Part shown: piece by piece, positions 1-9,583 of the stretch | Layout: every line of letters begins with the position of its first letter | Position numbering within the stretch: the stretch's first letter is position 1 | NCBI RefSeq assembly: GCF_014650035.1 | Contig: NZ_BMUE01000003.1 | Span: 496,001-560,000 of the forward strand | Direction of reading: 5' to 3' | Length of the DNA stretch: 64,000 nt | Source of the DNA: Streptomyces lucensis JCM 4490 | GTDB lineage: Bacteria; Actinomycetota; Actinomycetes; Streptomycetales; Streptomycetaceae | Notes under the pieces: generated by a model | What the model was told of the DNA's origin: nothing | What the model saw: the letters and a program-made list of their open reading frames with translations, nothing else | The model's database searches: none | Made by a program: the position numbers and the translations under genes

Positions 1-566
1 CGCTCGCCGTGGACCGCGTCGCCGCCCTGCTGGGCCTGGACCGGGAGGCCGTGGACCCGGGCGGCTCGGTGACGCTGCTGCCCTACCTCGACGGCGAGCG
101 CACCCCGAATCTGCCGCACGCCTCGGGCCTGCTGCACGGACTGCATCACGACACGACCGCCGGCCAGTTGCTGCAGGCCGCGTACGACGGCGCGGTGCAC
201 GCGCTGCTCGGCGCCCTCGACCTGGTCCTGGACGAGGACGCCGACCGCAGCACACCGCTGCTGCTGATCGGCGGCGGGGCACGGGGCAGGGCCTGGCAGG
301 AGACCGTGCGCCGGTTGTCGGGGCGGCCCGTGCAGATTCCGGAGGCCCGGGAACTGGTCGCCCTCGGAGCGGCGGCGCAGGCGGCCGGGCTGCTGACCGG
401 GGAGGATCCGGCGGCCGTGGCCCGCCGTTGGAACACGGCCGCGGGCCCGGTACTGGACGCCGTGGAGCGGGACGGGGCGACACTGGAGCGGATCACCGGG
501 GTACTCTCCGACGCGGCCCCGCTGCTGGAGCGGGGGGCCGGGGCCGAGCCGCGCACCCGGGACTGA
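1..566 (+). CDS. xylB: Xylulokinase-type FGGY sugar kinase, 3' part only
   Basis: This is the C-terminal part of an FGGY-family carbohydrate kinase; the reading frame is open from base 3, so the start lies outside the window. About 187 residues remain of a family that is usually near 480. The part seen matches the FGGY C-terminal actin-like ATPase half: a glycine-rich LLIGGGARG segment (ATP site) followed by the RPVQIPEARE and ALGAAAQAAG stretches typical of xylulokinases. Such enzymes phosphorylate D-xylulose in the cytoplasm. The next gene, a ROK regulator 27 bp downstream on the same strand, fits xylose utilisation. The substrate is inferred from family resemblance and context; another pentulose or hexulose kinase is possible. 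Confidence 0.85.
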   Translation, partial: LAVDRVAALLGLDREAVDPGGSVTLLPYLDGERTPNLPHASGLLHGLHHDTTAGQLLQAAYDGAVHALLGALDLVLDEDADRSTPLLLIGGGARGRAWQETVRRLSGRPVQIPEARELVALGAAAQAAGLLTGEDPAAVARRWNTAAGPVLDAVERDGATLERITGVLSDAAPLLERGAGAEPRTRD

Positions 567-593
567 GCGGCAGACACCAGAATCGACGGAGGC

Positions 594-1802
594 ATGACCG
601 CACCGCTGCACGAGACCCGCACGCCGGGCGCCGGCCGGGCCCTGCCGGACACCCAGCAGGGCATGCGCCGGCGCAATCTCGCCCGGGTGATGCACGCCGT
701 CAGCGCCGAGGGATCGCTGTCACGGGCCGCGGTCGCCTCGCGCATCGGCCTGACGCGGGCGGCGGTGTCGACCCTGGTGGACGAACTGATCCGCTGGGGA
801 CTGCTGGAGGAGCTGGGCCCGGAACGGCCGGGCAGAGTGGGCCGGCCCGGATCGGCGCTCGCGGTGAGCGGCCGCGGTCCGGCCGGGATCGGCGCGGAGA
901 TCGGCGTCGACCATCTCGCGGTGTGCGCGGTCGATCTCCGCGGCGCGGTCCGTGCGCGGGCGGTCCGGCACAGCGCCAACCGGGGGCGTGCGCCGGAGCC
1001 TGTGATCGAGGAGCTGACCGGGCTGATCCGCCGGGTGGCCGCGGACGCGGAACGGGAGGACCTGTGGCCCGCCGGCATCGCCGTCGCCGTTCCCGGCCTC
1101 GTGGCCCGGGACGGACGGACGGTCGTCCGGGCCCCGAACCTCGACTGGCACGACACGGACCTCGGCGTCCTCCTGCCCAGCGGATGGCCGCTGACCGTGG
1201 ACAACGAGGCCAACTTCGGAGCGCTCGCCGAACTGTGGCTCGGTGACGGCACCCCCCGTGACTTCCTGCACGTGTCGGCCGAGATCGGCATCGGCGCCGC
1301 CGTCGTCGTGGACGGCGGGCTGCTGCGCGGCACCCGTGGTTTCGCGGGCGAGCTGGGCCACATACCCGTGCGGCCGGACGGCCCCGCATGCCCCTGCGGG
1401 GGCCGCGGCTGCCTGGAACAGTACGCCGGCGAGGAGGCCGTGTCGCGGGCGGCGGGACTCGAACCGCGCGAGGACCTGGTCGGGCTGCTCGCGGAGCGGG
1501 CCGAGGACGGGGACGCGGACGTACGGGCGGCCCTGCGGGACGCCGGTACGGCGCTCGGCATAGCCCTGACCGGGGCGGTCAACCTGCTCGACCCCGAGAC
1601 GGTGGTTCTGGGCGGCGCCCTGGCCGGGCTGTCGCCCTGGCTGCTGCCGTCCCTCGAGACGGAGCTCGCCGAGCGCACCGCCGGCCCCGCCTGCCCGGTG
1701 GCGGTGTCCACGCTGGGTCCGCAGGGCCCGCTGCTGGGCGCGGCGCACTCCGTCGTCAGGGCGGTGCTGGACGACCCCGCGGTGGTGGCCGGACGGTCCT
1801 GA
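594..1802 (+). CDS. ROK-family transcriptional regulator (XylR-like)
   Basis: This is a 402-residue ROK (repressor, ORF, kinase) regulator. Residues about 20-90 form a winged helix-turn-helix (RRRNLARVMHA through SRAAVASRIGLTRAAVS). The rest is the sugar-kinase-like sensor domain with an ExGH-type segment (GELGHIPV) and a zinc-binding CPCGGRGCLE motif near residue 265. XylR-type members bind a sugar and release operators of xylose genes, which fits the kinase gene just upstream. The start is uncertain: GGAGG at 588-592 is only one base from ATG 594, so a downstream ATG at 663 is an alternative. The family call is firm; the ligand is inferred. Confidence 0.9.
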   Translation: MTAPLHETRTPGAGRALPDTQQGMRRRNLARVMHAVSAEGSLSRAAVASRIGLTRAAVSTLVDELIRWGLLEELGPERPGRVGRPGSALAVSGRGPAGIGAEIGVDHLAVCAVDLRGAVRARAVRHSANRGRAPEPVIEELTGLIRRVAADAEREDLWPAGIAVAVPGLVARDGRTVVRAPNLDWHDTDLGVLLPSGWPLTVDNEANFGALAELWLGDGTPRDFLHVSAEIGIGAAVVVDGGLLRGTRGFAGELGHIPVRPDGPACPCGGRGCLEQYAGEEAVSRAAGLEPREDLVGLLAERAEDGDADVRAALRDAGTALGIALTGAVNLLDPETVVLGGALAGLSPWLLPSLETELAERTAGPACPVAVSTLGPQGPLLGAAHSVVRAVLDDPAVVAGRS

Positions 1803-2418
1803 CGCCTTCCGCCGGAGCTCACATCCCCACCGGCGTACCGGGCTGACGTCCTACAACGGAGCCCCCTGTGGCCGCTCGGTGGCCGCCGGGCCCTTCCCGC
1901 CGAGGCGCCCCCCTGTGCACCACCCGTCCGACGCGACGTGACGGTGTCACGGGCTCGGCCCGACGACGCGAGTCGCAGTGTCACGGACTCGGTCCGACGA
2001 CGCGTCGCACACCGCCCCCCGGTCCGGCTCCTCCAATCTCGGCGGCGCCCACCGATGCACCTGACGTCGCGTCACAATGCGCTGCAGGCATTCACATTCG
2101 CCCGAACGGGTGACCGAGTTGTCCACAGGCGACGCGCCGTCCACGGAACCGTTCCGGGCCCTTCTGCACCCACCCACGGCGCCGTACCGTGAATCGCACG
2201 AGCCCAACCGACAAGCCGTCACCGCCCCCTCAGCACAAGGGAAATGAGCGAATTCCGGACGCCGGTGAAGCCGGCCGGCGCGGATCGGGGACACATGCAC
2301 GGCAGAACGACGCGAACGCCGCACGGCCGACGTCACCACCCCACCCCCGCCGACCAGGCCCCGTCCGCCCGCGTCCGACCGATCGTCCCGCCCCGCTGAC
2401 TCGGAAAGGCACACCGCG
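1803..2418. other. 616-bp intergenic region without a supported gene
   Basis: No open frame here has convincing coding character or family resemblance. It separates the ROK gene from the amidase gene. It contains an imperfect tandem repeat at 1944-2004 and, at its 3' end, a GGAAAGG ribosome binding site (2402-2408) for the amidase. No clear terminator hairpin was found after the ROK gene. Confidence 0.6.
1944..2004. repeat. Imperfect 27-bp direct repeat, 34-bp period
   Basis: Bases 1944-1970 and 1978-2004 are the same 27-mer with two mismatches. Each copy begins GTGTCACGG and ends CGACGACGCG. The 34-bp spacing is close to three helical turns, compatible with a regulator binding twice on one DNA face, but no function is known. 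Confidence 0.55.
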
Positions 2419-3024
2419 ATGGACATGGACCGACCCGAGCCGCGCCTCAGCAGGCGCCGGCTCCTGAAGGGCGCGGCGCTGGCCGTCGTCCCCTACGCCC
2501 TGCTCCCCGATCCCCGCGCCGGTGCGCAGACCGAGGCCGTCGACTATCCGTCGGCCGAGTGGCTGCCGGCGAGCACCTCGAACTACACGACGTCCAGCCG
2601 CCCCGCCGGCTACGCCATCGACCGCGTGATCATCCACGTCACTCAGGAGACGTACCCCGACACGCTGGCGATCTTCCAGAATCCGCAGAAGCAGGTGTCC
2701 GCGCACTACGTGGTCCGGTCGGCGGACGGGCATGTCGCACAGTGCGTGCACGAGAAGGACATCGCCTGGCACGCGGGCAACTGGAACTACAACACGCGCA
2801 GCATCGGCATCGAGCACGAAGGATGGATCGACCAGCCCGGTTACTTCACCAACGCGCTCTACGAGGAGTCGGCGAGACTCACGGCCTCGGTCTGCGCCCG
2901 ATACGGCATTCCCCGGGACAGGGAGCACATCATCGGCCACTCCCAGGTGCCGGGCACCGACCACACCGACCCGGGACCCGGCTGGGACTGGGTCCGCTAC
3001 ATCAGAATGGTCAACTTCGCCTGA
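2419..3024 (+). CDS. Tat-exported N-acetylmuramoyl-L-alanine amidase
   Basis: This is a 201-residue secreted Amidase_2/PGRP-fold enzyme that would cleave the lactyl-amide bond between MurNAc and the stem peptide of peptidoglycan. The N-terminus carries a twin-arginine signal (SRRRLLKGAAL) with an Ala-rich cleavage region ending near residue 35. The catalytic fold runs from VIIHVTQET to the C-terminus. Likely zinc ligands are the His in VIIH, the His in AWHAGNW and the His of GTDHTDPG, the usual spacing for this family. ATG 2419 is preceded by GGAAAGG. It stands alone between two intergenic regions and has no cell-wall-binding domain, so it may act on soluble muropeptides or be a small remodelling enzyme. 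Confidence 0.9.
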   Translation: MDMDRPEPRLSRRRLLKGAALAVVPYALLPDPRAGAQTEAVDYPSAEWLPASTSNYTTSSRPAGYAIDRVIIHVTQETYPDTLAIFQNPQKQVSAHYVVRSADGHVAQCVHEKDIAWHAGNWNYNTRSIGIEHEGWIDQPGYFTNALYEESARLTASVCARYGIPRDREHIIGHSQVPGTDHTDPGPGWDWVRYIRMVNFA

Positions 3025-3147
3025 CGGGCCGCCGAGCCGCTGCGGGCGGGGAAGAGGGCGGCCGCACGCGAGGCGCGGTCCGCGCGGCCACGACGGGTCC
3101 CGGGCGAACCGCCGTCATCGGACCGGTTGTCCCCGCGAACACACCGC

Positions 3148-4539
3148 GTGACGATGGTTCCCAACCGCACGTCCGTCCTCTCACCGTCCGTGGAGGCCCA
3201 GTTGACCGATGCGTGGGTGGCCCTGGAGCCGGGGGCCGATCCCGTCGAGCGCGTCCGCGCCCTGCGCCGGGCGCACGAGACGTTCACCACGGTGGGCACC
3301 GTGCCGCGCCCGGTGCGGTCGGTGGTCGCGGAGTCCTGGCGGCGCAGCGCACGGGCCGGGGTCGGGCCGGACGGCGCCGCCAGCGTGGAGCTGACCGGCG
3401 GCGACCTCGGCGCCTACCGCGCCGAGCATCCGCTGGCCCGGGTGATGCCCCTGTTCCGGGAACTGCTGGGCGGGTTCGCCGCCGACGGCGAGCATCTGCT
3501 GGCGGTGTGCGACGCGCACGGCAGGCTGCTGTGGGTCGAGGGAGATCCGGCGACCCGGCGGCGGGCGGACGGGATGAACTTCGTACCGGGGGCGTGCTGG
3601 TCGGAGACCGAGGTCGGCACCAACGCGCCGGGCACCGCGGTCGCCGTGGACCGGCCGGTGCAGGTGTTCGCCGCGGAACACTTCATACGCCGGGTGCAGC
3701 CGTGGACGTGCGCGGCGGCCCCGGTCCACGATCCGCGTACGGGCCGGGTGCTGGGTGCCGTGGACATCACCGGCGGTCACGGGCTGGCGCATCCGCACAG
3801 CCTCGGGTTCGTGCACGCGGTGGCGCGGGCGGCCGAGGCGCAGCTGGCCCTGCTCGCGCCCTCCCGTCGAGCGCGGGACACCCTGCTGCTCAGCGCACTG
3901 GGCCGGGACGAGGCCGAGGTGGTGCTCCCCGGGCGGCGGCTCAGACTCAGCCGCCGGCACAGCGAGATCCTCGTGCTGCTGTCCCGGCATCCGGAGGGGC
4001 TGACCGGTGACGAGCTGCTGTGCGCGCTCTACGCTCAGGAGTCGGTGACGCCGGTGACCCTGCGTGCCGAACTGGCCAGGCTGCGCCGACTGCTGGGTCC
4101 GGGGCTGCTCGCCTCACGGCCGTACCGGCTCACGGCCGCGGTCGAGCCGGACGCCACCGTCGTGGAGCGGCGGCTGGATGCGGGCGCGCTCATGGCGGCG
4201 GCGCAGGCGTACACCGGCCCGCTGCTGCCCTCCTCGCAGGCCCCGGCGATCGTACGGCTGCGGGACCGGCTCGCGCAGGGACTGCGCACGGCCCTGATCG
4301 CGCACCGCGATCCGGACCTGCTGGCGGACTGGGCGCACGCGCCGTGGGGCGAGGACGACGTCGAGGTGTGGCGGGCGCTGGCCGCGGTACGCCCCACCGC
4401 CCCGGTGCGGGCCCGGCTGGCCGCGCTGGAGGCGGAGCTGACGGCACCGGCCGGCCGGGCGGCGGCGCGCAGTGGCGGCAGCGGCAGCGGCAGCGGCAGC
4501 GGCAGCGGCGCAACGTACTTGCAACGTCCGCCTGCCTAG
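3148..4539 (+). CDS. GAF-domain transcriptional regulator of an aldehyde dehydrogenase
   Basis: This protein of about 463 residues resembles the actinobacterial AcoR-like GAF regulators found beside aldehyde dehydrogenases. An N-terminal helical part ([13 protein letters not shown]) leads into a GAF sensor with the conserved [17 protein letters not shown] and [18 protein letters not shown] segments. A C-terminal winged-helix segment follows ([20 protein letters not shown] to the RPYRLTAAV wing). There is no sigma-54 AAA domain, so it is not a bacterial enhancer-binding protein. The C-terminus ends in an artificial-looking (GS)5 tail from a hexanucleotide repeat. Starts GTG 3148, ATG 3154 and an upstream TTG are all possible; none has a strong ribosome site. 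It probably controls the downstream dehydrogenase, whose start lies 57 bp after its stop. Confidence 0.8.
   Translation: MTMVPNRTSVLSPSVEAQLTDAWVALEPGADPVERVRALRRAHETFTTVGTVPRPVRSVVAESWRRSARAGVGPDGAASVELTGGDLGAYRAEHPLARVMPLFRELLGGFAADGEHLLAVCDAHGRLLWVEGDPATRRRADGMNFVPGACWSETEVGTNAPGTAVAVDRPVQVFAAEHFIRRVQPWTCAAAPVHDPRTGRVLGAVDITGGHGLAHPHSLGFVHAVARAAEAQLALLAPSRRARDTLLLSALGRDEAEVVLPGRRLRLSRRHSEILVLLSRHPEGLTGDELLCALYAQESVTPVTLRAELARLRRLLGPGLLASRPYRLTAAVEPDATVVERRLDAGALMAAAQAYTGPLLPSSQAPAIVRLRDRLAQGLRTALIAHRDPDLLADWAHAPWGEDDVEVWRALAAVRPTAPVRARLAALEAELTAPAGRAAARSGGSGSGSGSGSGATYLQRPPA
4477..4506 (+). repeat. Five perfect GGCAGC hexanucleotide repeats
   Basis: The hexamer GGCAGC occurs five times in tandem inside the 3' end of the GAF regulator gene and encodes five Gly-Ser pairs. 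The copy number could vary by slippage without changing the frame. Confidence 0.9.
4510..4531. promoter_or_regulatory. 11-bp spaced direct repeat upstream of aldehyde dehydrogenase
   Basis: GCAACGT occurs at 4510-4516 and again at 4521-4527, exactly one helical turn apart. It lies over the last codons of the regulator gene and 69-86 bp upstream of the dehydrogenase ATG. The position suits an activator site for the adjacent regulator. This is inference from position and spacing only. Confidence 0.4.
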
Positions 4540-4595
4540 CCTCGCGCCGAGAGCCGCCCAACGGCGGGCGGCCCTGTACCGGGAGGTACACCAGC

Positions 4596-6119
<1,524 letters not shown>

Positions 6120-6131
6120 AAGCCTGCGAAA

Positions 6132-6165
6132 GGGCGCCTGACCGGTTTTCACCCGTCAGGCGCCC
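6132..6165 (+). terminator. Hairpin terminator after aldehyde dehydrogenase
   Basis: The 11-bp arms GGGCGCCTGAC (6132-6142) and GTCAGGCGCCC (6155-6165) are perfect inverted repeats around a 12-base loop. They begin 12 bp after the stop. There is no T run, as is normal in streptomycetes. Confidence 0.8.
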
Positions 6166-6515
6166 GTCGCTCAGCGCGCTCTCGGCCGAGACCGGCCTGC
6201 GCACCAACTCCCGACTCCGTCGGCCGGCCGATCAGGGCGTCCACCCGGTGCACGACGGATATTCCCGAACCCGGAAACGACGCGGGTCCTCACCAGTCAC
6301 GAGCGATTACAGGCAAATCAGCAACCCCATGGACGGGTGCCTGTCCCCCATTTCATGGAGTGGCTGATTCCATCGAGTTGGTTGTGGGGCGAACGAGCGC
6401 CGGAGCAGGTAATCGCAGTGGACAGAGCGTTGGCAGGTCATCCGCTCAGTCGCTTTGTGACGTGAGTGCGGTCCTCACGCCAGCAGACTCTGCCGGCATG
6501 TGCTAGAACCGTCGT
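6166..6515. other. 350-bp leader region of the + strand aminotransferase-like gene
   Basis: No gene is seen here. It is less G+C-rich than its surroundings and holds the presumed promoter of the next gene. A -10-like TAGAAC lies at 6504-6509. Confidence 0.5.
6504..6509 (+). promoter_or_regulatory. Possible -10 element giving a leaderless mRNA
   Basis: TAGAAC ends six bases before ATG 6516, and there is no ribosome binding site in front of that ATG. This is the arrangement of leaderless streptomycete transcripts. No good -35 was identified. Confidence 0.35.
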
Positions 6516-8024
6516 ATGTCGGTCAACGAGGGCTCGTTGTTCCACCTTGAGACATTGAATCCCATTCACAGATTCACCGAGGCGCTCGCCGGTTCCTGTC
6601 TCGACCCCCACCTGCCGAGCTCCGAGGGAGATCCTCGAGAGCTGGTGGCGAGAAACCCGGACGTGTTCACGCAGGGCGGTTCCTGGCCCCGAGATGTGTG
6701 GGTCACCGGTGGGCTGGGGGCCACGCTCGACAGCGTCCTGGTCGACACGGGTGATCGGCAGGAGCTGATCGATCTCTGCACCATCCTCACGGTCCTCGGG
6801 ATCAACGATCCGTGGGTCAAACTCAAGCAGCTGGCCTACTTGCTGTCCCGGAGTCCGCACCACGTCACGATCCGTCTGGGATGCGACATGTACTACAGAG
6901 TCGCCCGCCGGATTCTGAAGTCCTTCGACAGGTTGGGCGAGCCCGGCGACTACGTCATCAACATGCGGCAGTGCAATGGGTCGGACGCGGTCGAGCTGGC
7001 CCTGCACTCAGCGTGGAAAGCGGCAGATGAATCGGCGAGTCGCCGCAGGCTGGGTACATTCCTGGGTTCATACCACGGAGAGAACCTGACTGCCAGCCTC
7101 ATCAGCGAGCACCGACCTCAGCACGGTTCCGGACGGCTGCTCGTCGAAGAGGCGAGCAACGTGACCTTTTTCCCCACCCCGAGAGCTGAGGAAAGCGGCT
7201 CTTTGAGCGCCGAGTCCCTCGCCGTACTCGATGCCCTGGAGCGTGACGGTGACGACTACTTCGCCGTGATCATCGAGCCGATCCAGTGGCGCAACTCGGT
7301 GCACGCCGTACCGCTCGAGTTTCTGCGACGGTTACGCGACGTCTGTACACGCAAGTCCATCTGCCTCATCTTCGACGAGATCCACAATGGCTTCGGATAC
7401 ACAGGGACCATAAGCTTCGCGGAGAACTGCGGGGTGTGCCCGGACATCGCGGCGATGAGCAAGGGGCTGACCTCGGGGCACGGTTCCCTCGCGATCATGG
7501 TCGCCAAGAGGGGTTTCAGCGAGATCGATGGACCGTTCGCGGGGAAGTCCAATGCCGCGGACATGATGTCGCTGGTCGCGATAGACGCAGTGCTCGACCG
7601 GCTTCTGGGAGTGGAGCCCAACGACGTCGACGCGATACCCGATTGGCTGCCTGCCGAGTTGGTCGCGGAGCTCCGCGTCGGTCTGCTCGACACCTCATAC
7701 AGCCTCACCGTGGCGCTGGTCGACTCGCTCTTCCTCGAACTGCGAAGAAGGTTCCCTCGCGTTGTCGGCGCGTCGACCGGGATGGGGCTGGTGCGCGGGC
7801 TGGTGATGCTGGACGAGGTCGGCCGTCCGTCCGAGGCGGTCGCATCAGCGGTTGCGAAGCAGGGCCTCGCCAACGGGGTCTACGTGCGGCAAGCGGGCAC
7901 TGCCCTGTTCGTCAAGCCCAGCCTTGTCCTCAGCCCAGCCGAGGCGGACATCGCACTCGACGGTCTCTCGCGCACCCTGACCCAGGTGACGCAGGGCCGC
8001 TGTGAAGAAGGCAGGTCCGGGTGA
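6516..8024 (+). CDS. Class III aminotransferase-like PLP protein, paralog 1
   Basis: This is a 502-residue fold-type I PLP enzyme related to class III (omega/diaminobutyrate-type) aminotransferases, with a ~60-residue N-terminal extension. Visible signature points are the phosphate loop CNGSDAVELAL (about 153-163), the ring-stacking segment SYHGEN (185-190), the cofactor Asp in IFDEIHNGFGYTG (Asp287) and the Schiff-base Lys in MSKGLTSGHG (Lys316). All key residues are present, so it should bind PLP. Its reaction is unknown. It faces three minus-strand paralogs and is convergent with the nearest one, 74 bp away. It keeps the FHL opening and the LERDGDDYF to FDE block shared with the paralogs. 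Transcription is probably separate and leaderless. Confidence 0.8.
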   Translation: MSVNEGSLFHLETLNPIHRFTEALAGSCLDPHLPSSEGDPRELVARNPDVFTQGGSWPRDVWVTGGLGATLDSVLVDTGDRQELIDLCTILTVLGINDPWVKLKQLAYLLSRSPHHVTIRLGCDMYYRVARRILKSFDRLGEPGDYVINMRQCNGSDAVELALHSAWKAADESASRRRLGTFLGSYHGENLTASLISEHRPQHGSGRLLVEEASNVTFFPTPRAEESGSLSAESLAVLDALERDGDDYFAVIIEPIQWRNSVHAVPLEFLRRLRDVCTRKSICLIFDEIHNGFGYTGTISFAENCGVCPDIAAMSKGLTSGHGSLAIMVAKRGFSEIDGPFAGKSNAADMMSLVAIDAVLDRLLGVEPNDVDAIPDWLPAELVAELRVGLLDTSYSLTVALVDSLFLELRRRFPRVVGASTGMGLVRGLVMLDEVGRPSEAVASAVAKQGLANGVYVRQAGTALFVKPSLVLSPAEADIALDGLSRTLTQVTQGRCEEGRSG

Positions 8025-8098
8025 GCCCAGCAGGGTAGGGCAGTCGGCCTTGCTGAGCGTCGCTGTTGGCGGACTGCAGGCGTCGGAACGTCCCGGCC

Positions 8099-9583
8099 TC
8101 AAACGGCTCGTGAGCCGGCCACCGCCTCGAACGTCCTGGTCAGCGCGGTCAGCGCCCGACCGATCTCCCCCTGGGTGATGACCAGGCAGGGCTTGAGGAA
8201 GAGCGCGGTCCCGGCCTGCCTTACGTGGACACCGTGGCCCGTGCACACCCTCGCCACCTCGCCTGCGATCGCCGAGGACGGAAGGCCGTCGCCGCCGAGC
8301 ATCACCAGCCCGCGCATCAATCCGAGCCCCGTCAGCCGTCCCGCCATCGCAGGGAAGCGGTGACGCAGCTCGGTGAGCATCTCGTCGATCATCCTGACGG
8401 CATGCGCGTAGGTATGCGAGAGAAGGCCCTCGCGCAGTTCCTGCTCCAGTCCGGTGGGGAGCCAGTCCGGAAGCGACCCCGCGTCAGGCCCTTCCACCCC
8501 GAGCAGCCGGTCGAGCACCGCGTCGACCGCCACGAGCGACAACATGTTCGCCGAGTTCGACTTGAATCCGAAGGGCGGCTCGACGGTACCGAACGCGCGG
8601 TCGGCGACAATCATGGACAGCGTTCCGTGTCCGGAGGTCAGCCCCTTGCCCAGCACCGCGATGTCAGGGCACACACCTGCTGTCTCTGCGTGCCAGATGG
8701 CCCCGGTGAATCCGAACCCGTTCTGCACCTCGTCGAAAATGAGGCAGATCGACTTCGCGGTACAGATCTCGCGAAGCCTCCGGAGGAACTCGGCCGGAAC
8801 CACATGGACAGCGTTGCGCCACGGAATCGGTTCGATGATCACGGCGAAGTACTGCTCACCGTCACGCTCGAGGGCTGCGAGTGTCTCCAGGGTGGCCGGA
8901 CTCAGCCGTCCGTCCGGACCGGCTTCCGGGACCGGGAACTGCTCGACATTGTCGGCACGGTCGAGGAGGACTCGGCCGGAGCCTCGTTCGGGCTGGTGGT
9001 CGCTCGCGAGAACGCCACCGAGATTCGACCCATGGAAAGCGCCCACGAAGGAGGCCAGCCTGCGGCGCCCGGGAGACCTCCGCGCCGCCGTCCAGGCAGC
9101 GTGGAGTCCCAACTCGACCGCCCCCGACCCCGTGCACTCGCGCATGTTCAGGACGTAGTCCCTGCCTCCTCCGGTCTTGTTGAAGTGCCGCGAGAGTCGG
9201 TTCGCGACCCGGTAGTAGAGATCGTTACCGAAACGGACGGTCACATAGTGCGGACGTTCCGACAGTACGTATGAGACCTGACGGAGTTTCACCCAGGGGT
9301 CGTTGAGACCCAGGACGGTGTTCTCGGTCATCGAACACAGGTCGATGAGCTCCGATCCGTCGGACAGTCGGAGGGTGGCTCCGCGACCGGCGACGGCTGT
9401 AAGGGGACGGGGCGCCGACCCCCTCGTGAACATTTCGGGTTCGTGGTCGTACGAAAGTCCGTCCGATTGCCGGTACTGCGGCTGCGTGGGGTCGAGCACG
9501 GTTCCCTGGAACGCGGTCACCAGCGGCTTGAGGCCCTGTACGCCGGCCAGCGCGGGCACCGCGTCCTCGGCGTCGCCACTCAT
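8099..9583 (-). CDS. Class III aminotransferase-like PLP protein, paralog 2
   Basis: This 494-residue paralog is the last gene of the minus-strand operon. It keeps the class III pattern: CTGSGAVELGL loop, FHGSNL stacking segment, IFDEVQNGFGFTG with the cofactor Asp, and GKGLTSGHG with the Schiff-base Lys. By eye it is the most divergent of the four: the shared EPIQWRNSVHAVP block reads EPIPWRNAVHVVP here, and the stacking Tyr of SYHG is replaced by Phe (AFHG). Its ATG overlaps the preceding gene's stop by 4 bp (ATGA), so translation is coupled. The differences suggest a distinct substrate or function. Confidence 0.8.
   Translation of the reverse strand: MSGDAEDAVPALAGVQGLKPLVTAFQGTVLDPTQPQYRQSDGLSYDHEPEMFTRGSAPRPLTAVAGRGATLRLSDGSELIDLCSMTENTVLGLNDPWVKLRQVSYVLSERPHYVTVRFGNDLYYRVANRLSRHFNKTGGGRDYVLNMRECTGSGAVELGLHAAWTAARRSPGRRRLASFVGAFHGSNLGGVLASDHQPERGSGRVLLDRADNVEQFPVPEAGPDGRLSPATLETLAALERDGEQYFAVIIEPIPWRNAVHVVPAEFLRRLREICTAKSICLIFDEVQNGFGFTGAIWHAETAGVCPDIAVLGKGLTSGHGTLSMIVADRAFGTVEPPFGFKSNSANMLSLVAVDAVLDRLLGVEGPDAGSLPDWLPTGLEQELREGLLSHTYAHAVRMIDEMLTELRHRFPAMAGRLTGLGLMRGLVMLGGDGLPSSAIAGEVARVCTGHGVHVRQAGTALFLKPCLVITQGEIGRALTALTRTFEAVAGSRAV

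Noticed and set aside
146..1984. 612-codon minus-strand frame opposite the kinase and ROK genes
   Set aside because: It is a high-G+C mirror frame: rich in Ser/Arg/Pro, no family motif, and opposite two well-supported genes.
2559..4010. 483-codon + strand frame across the amidase and GAF regulator
   Set aside because: Low-complexity Arg/Gly/Ala product that crosses the boundary between two real genes in another frame.
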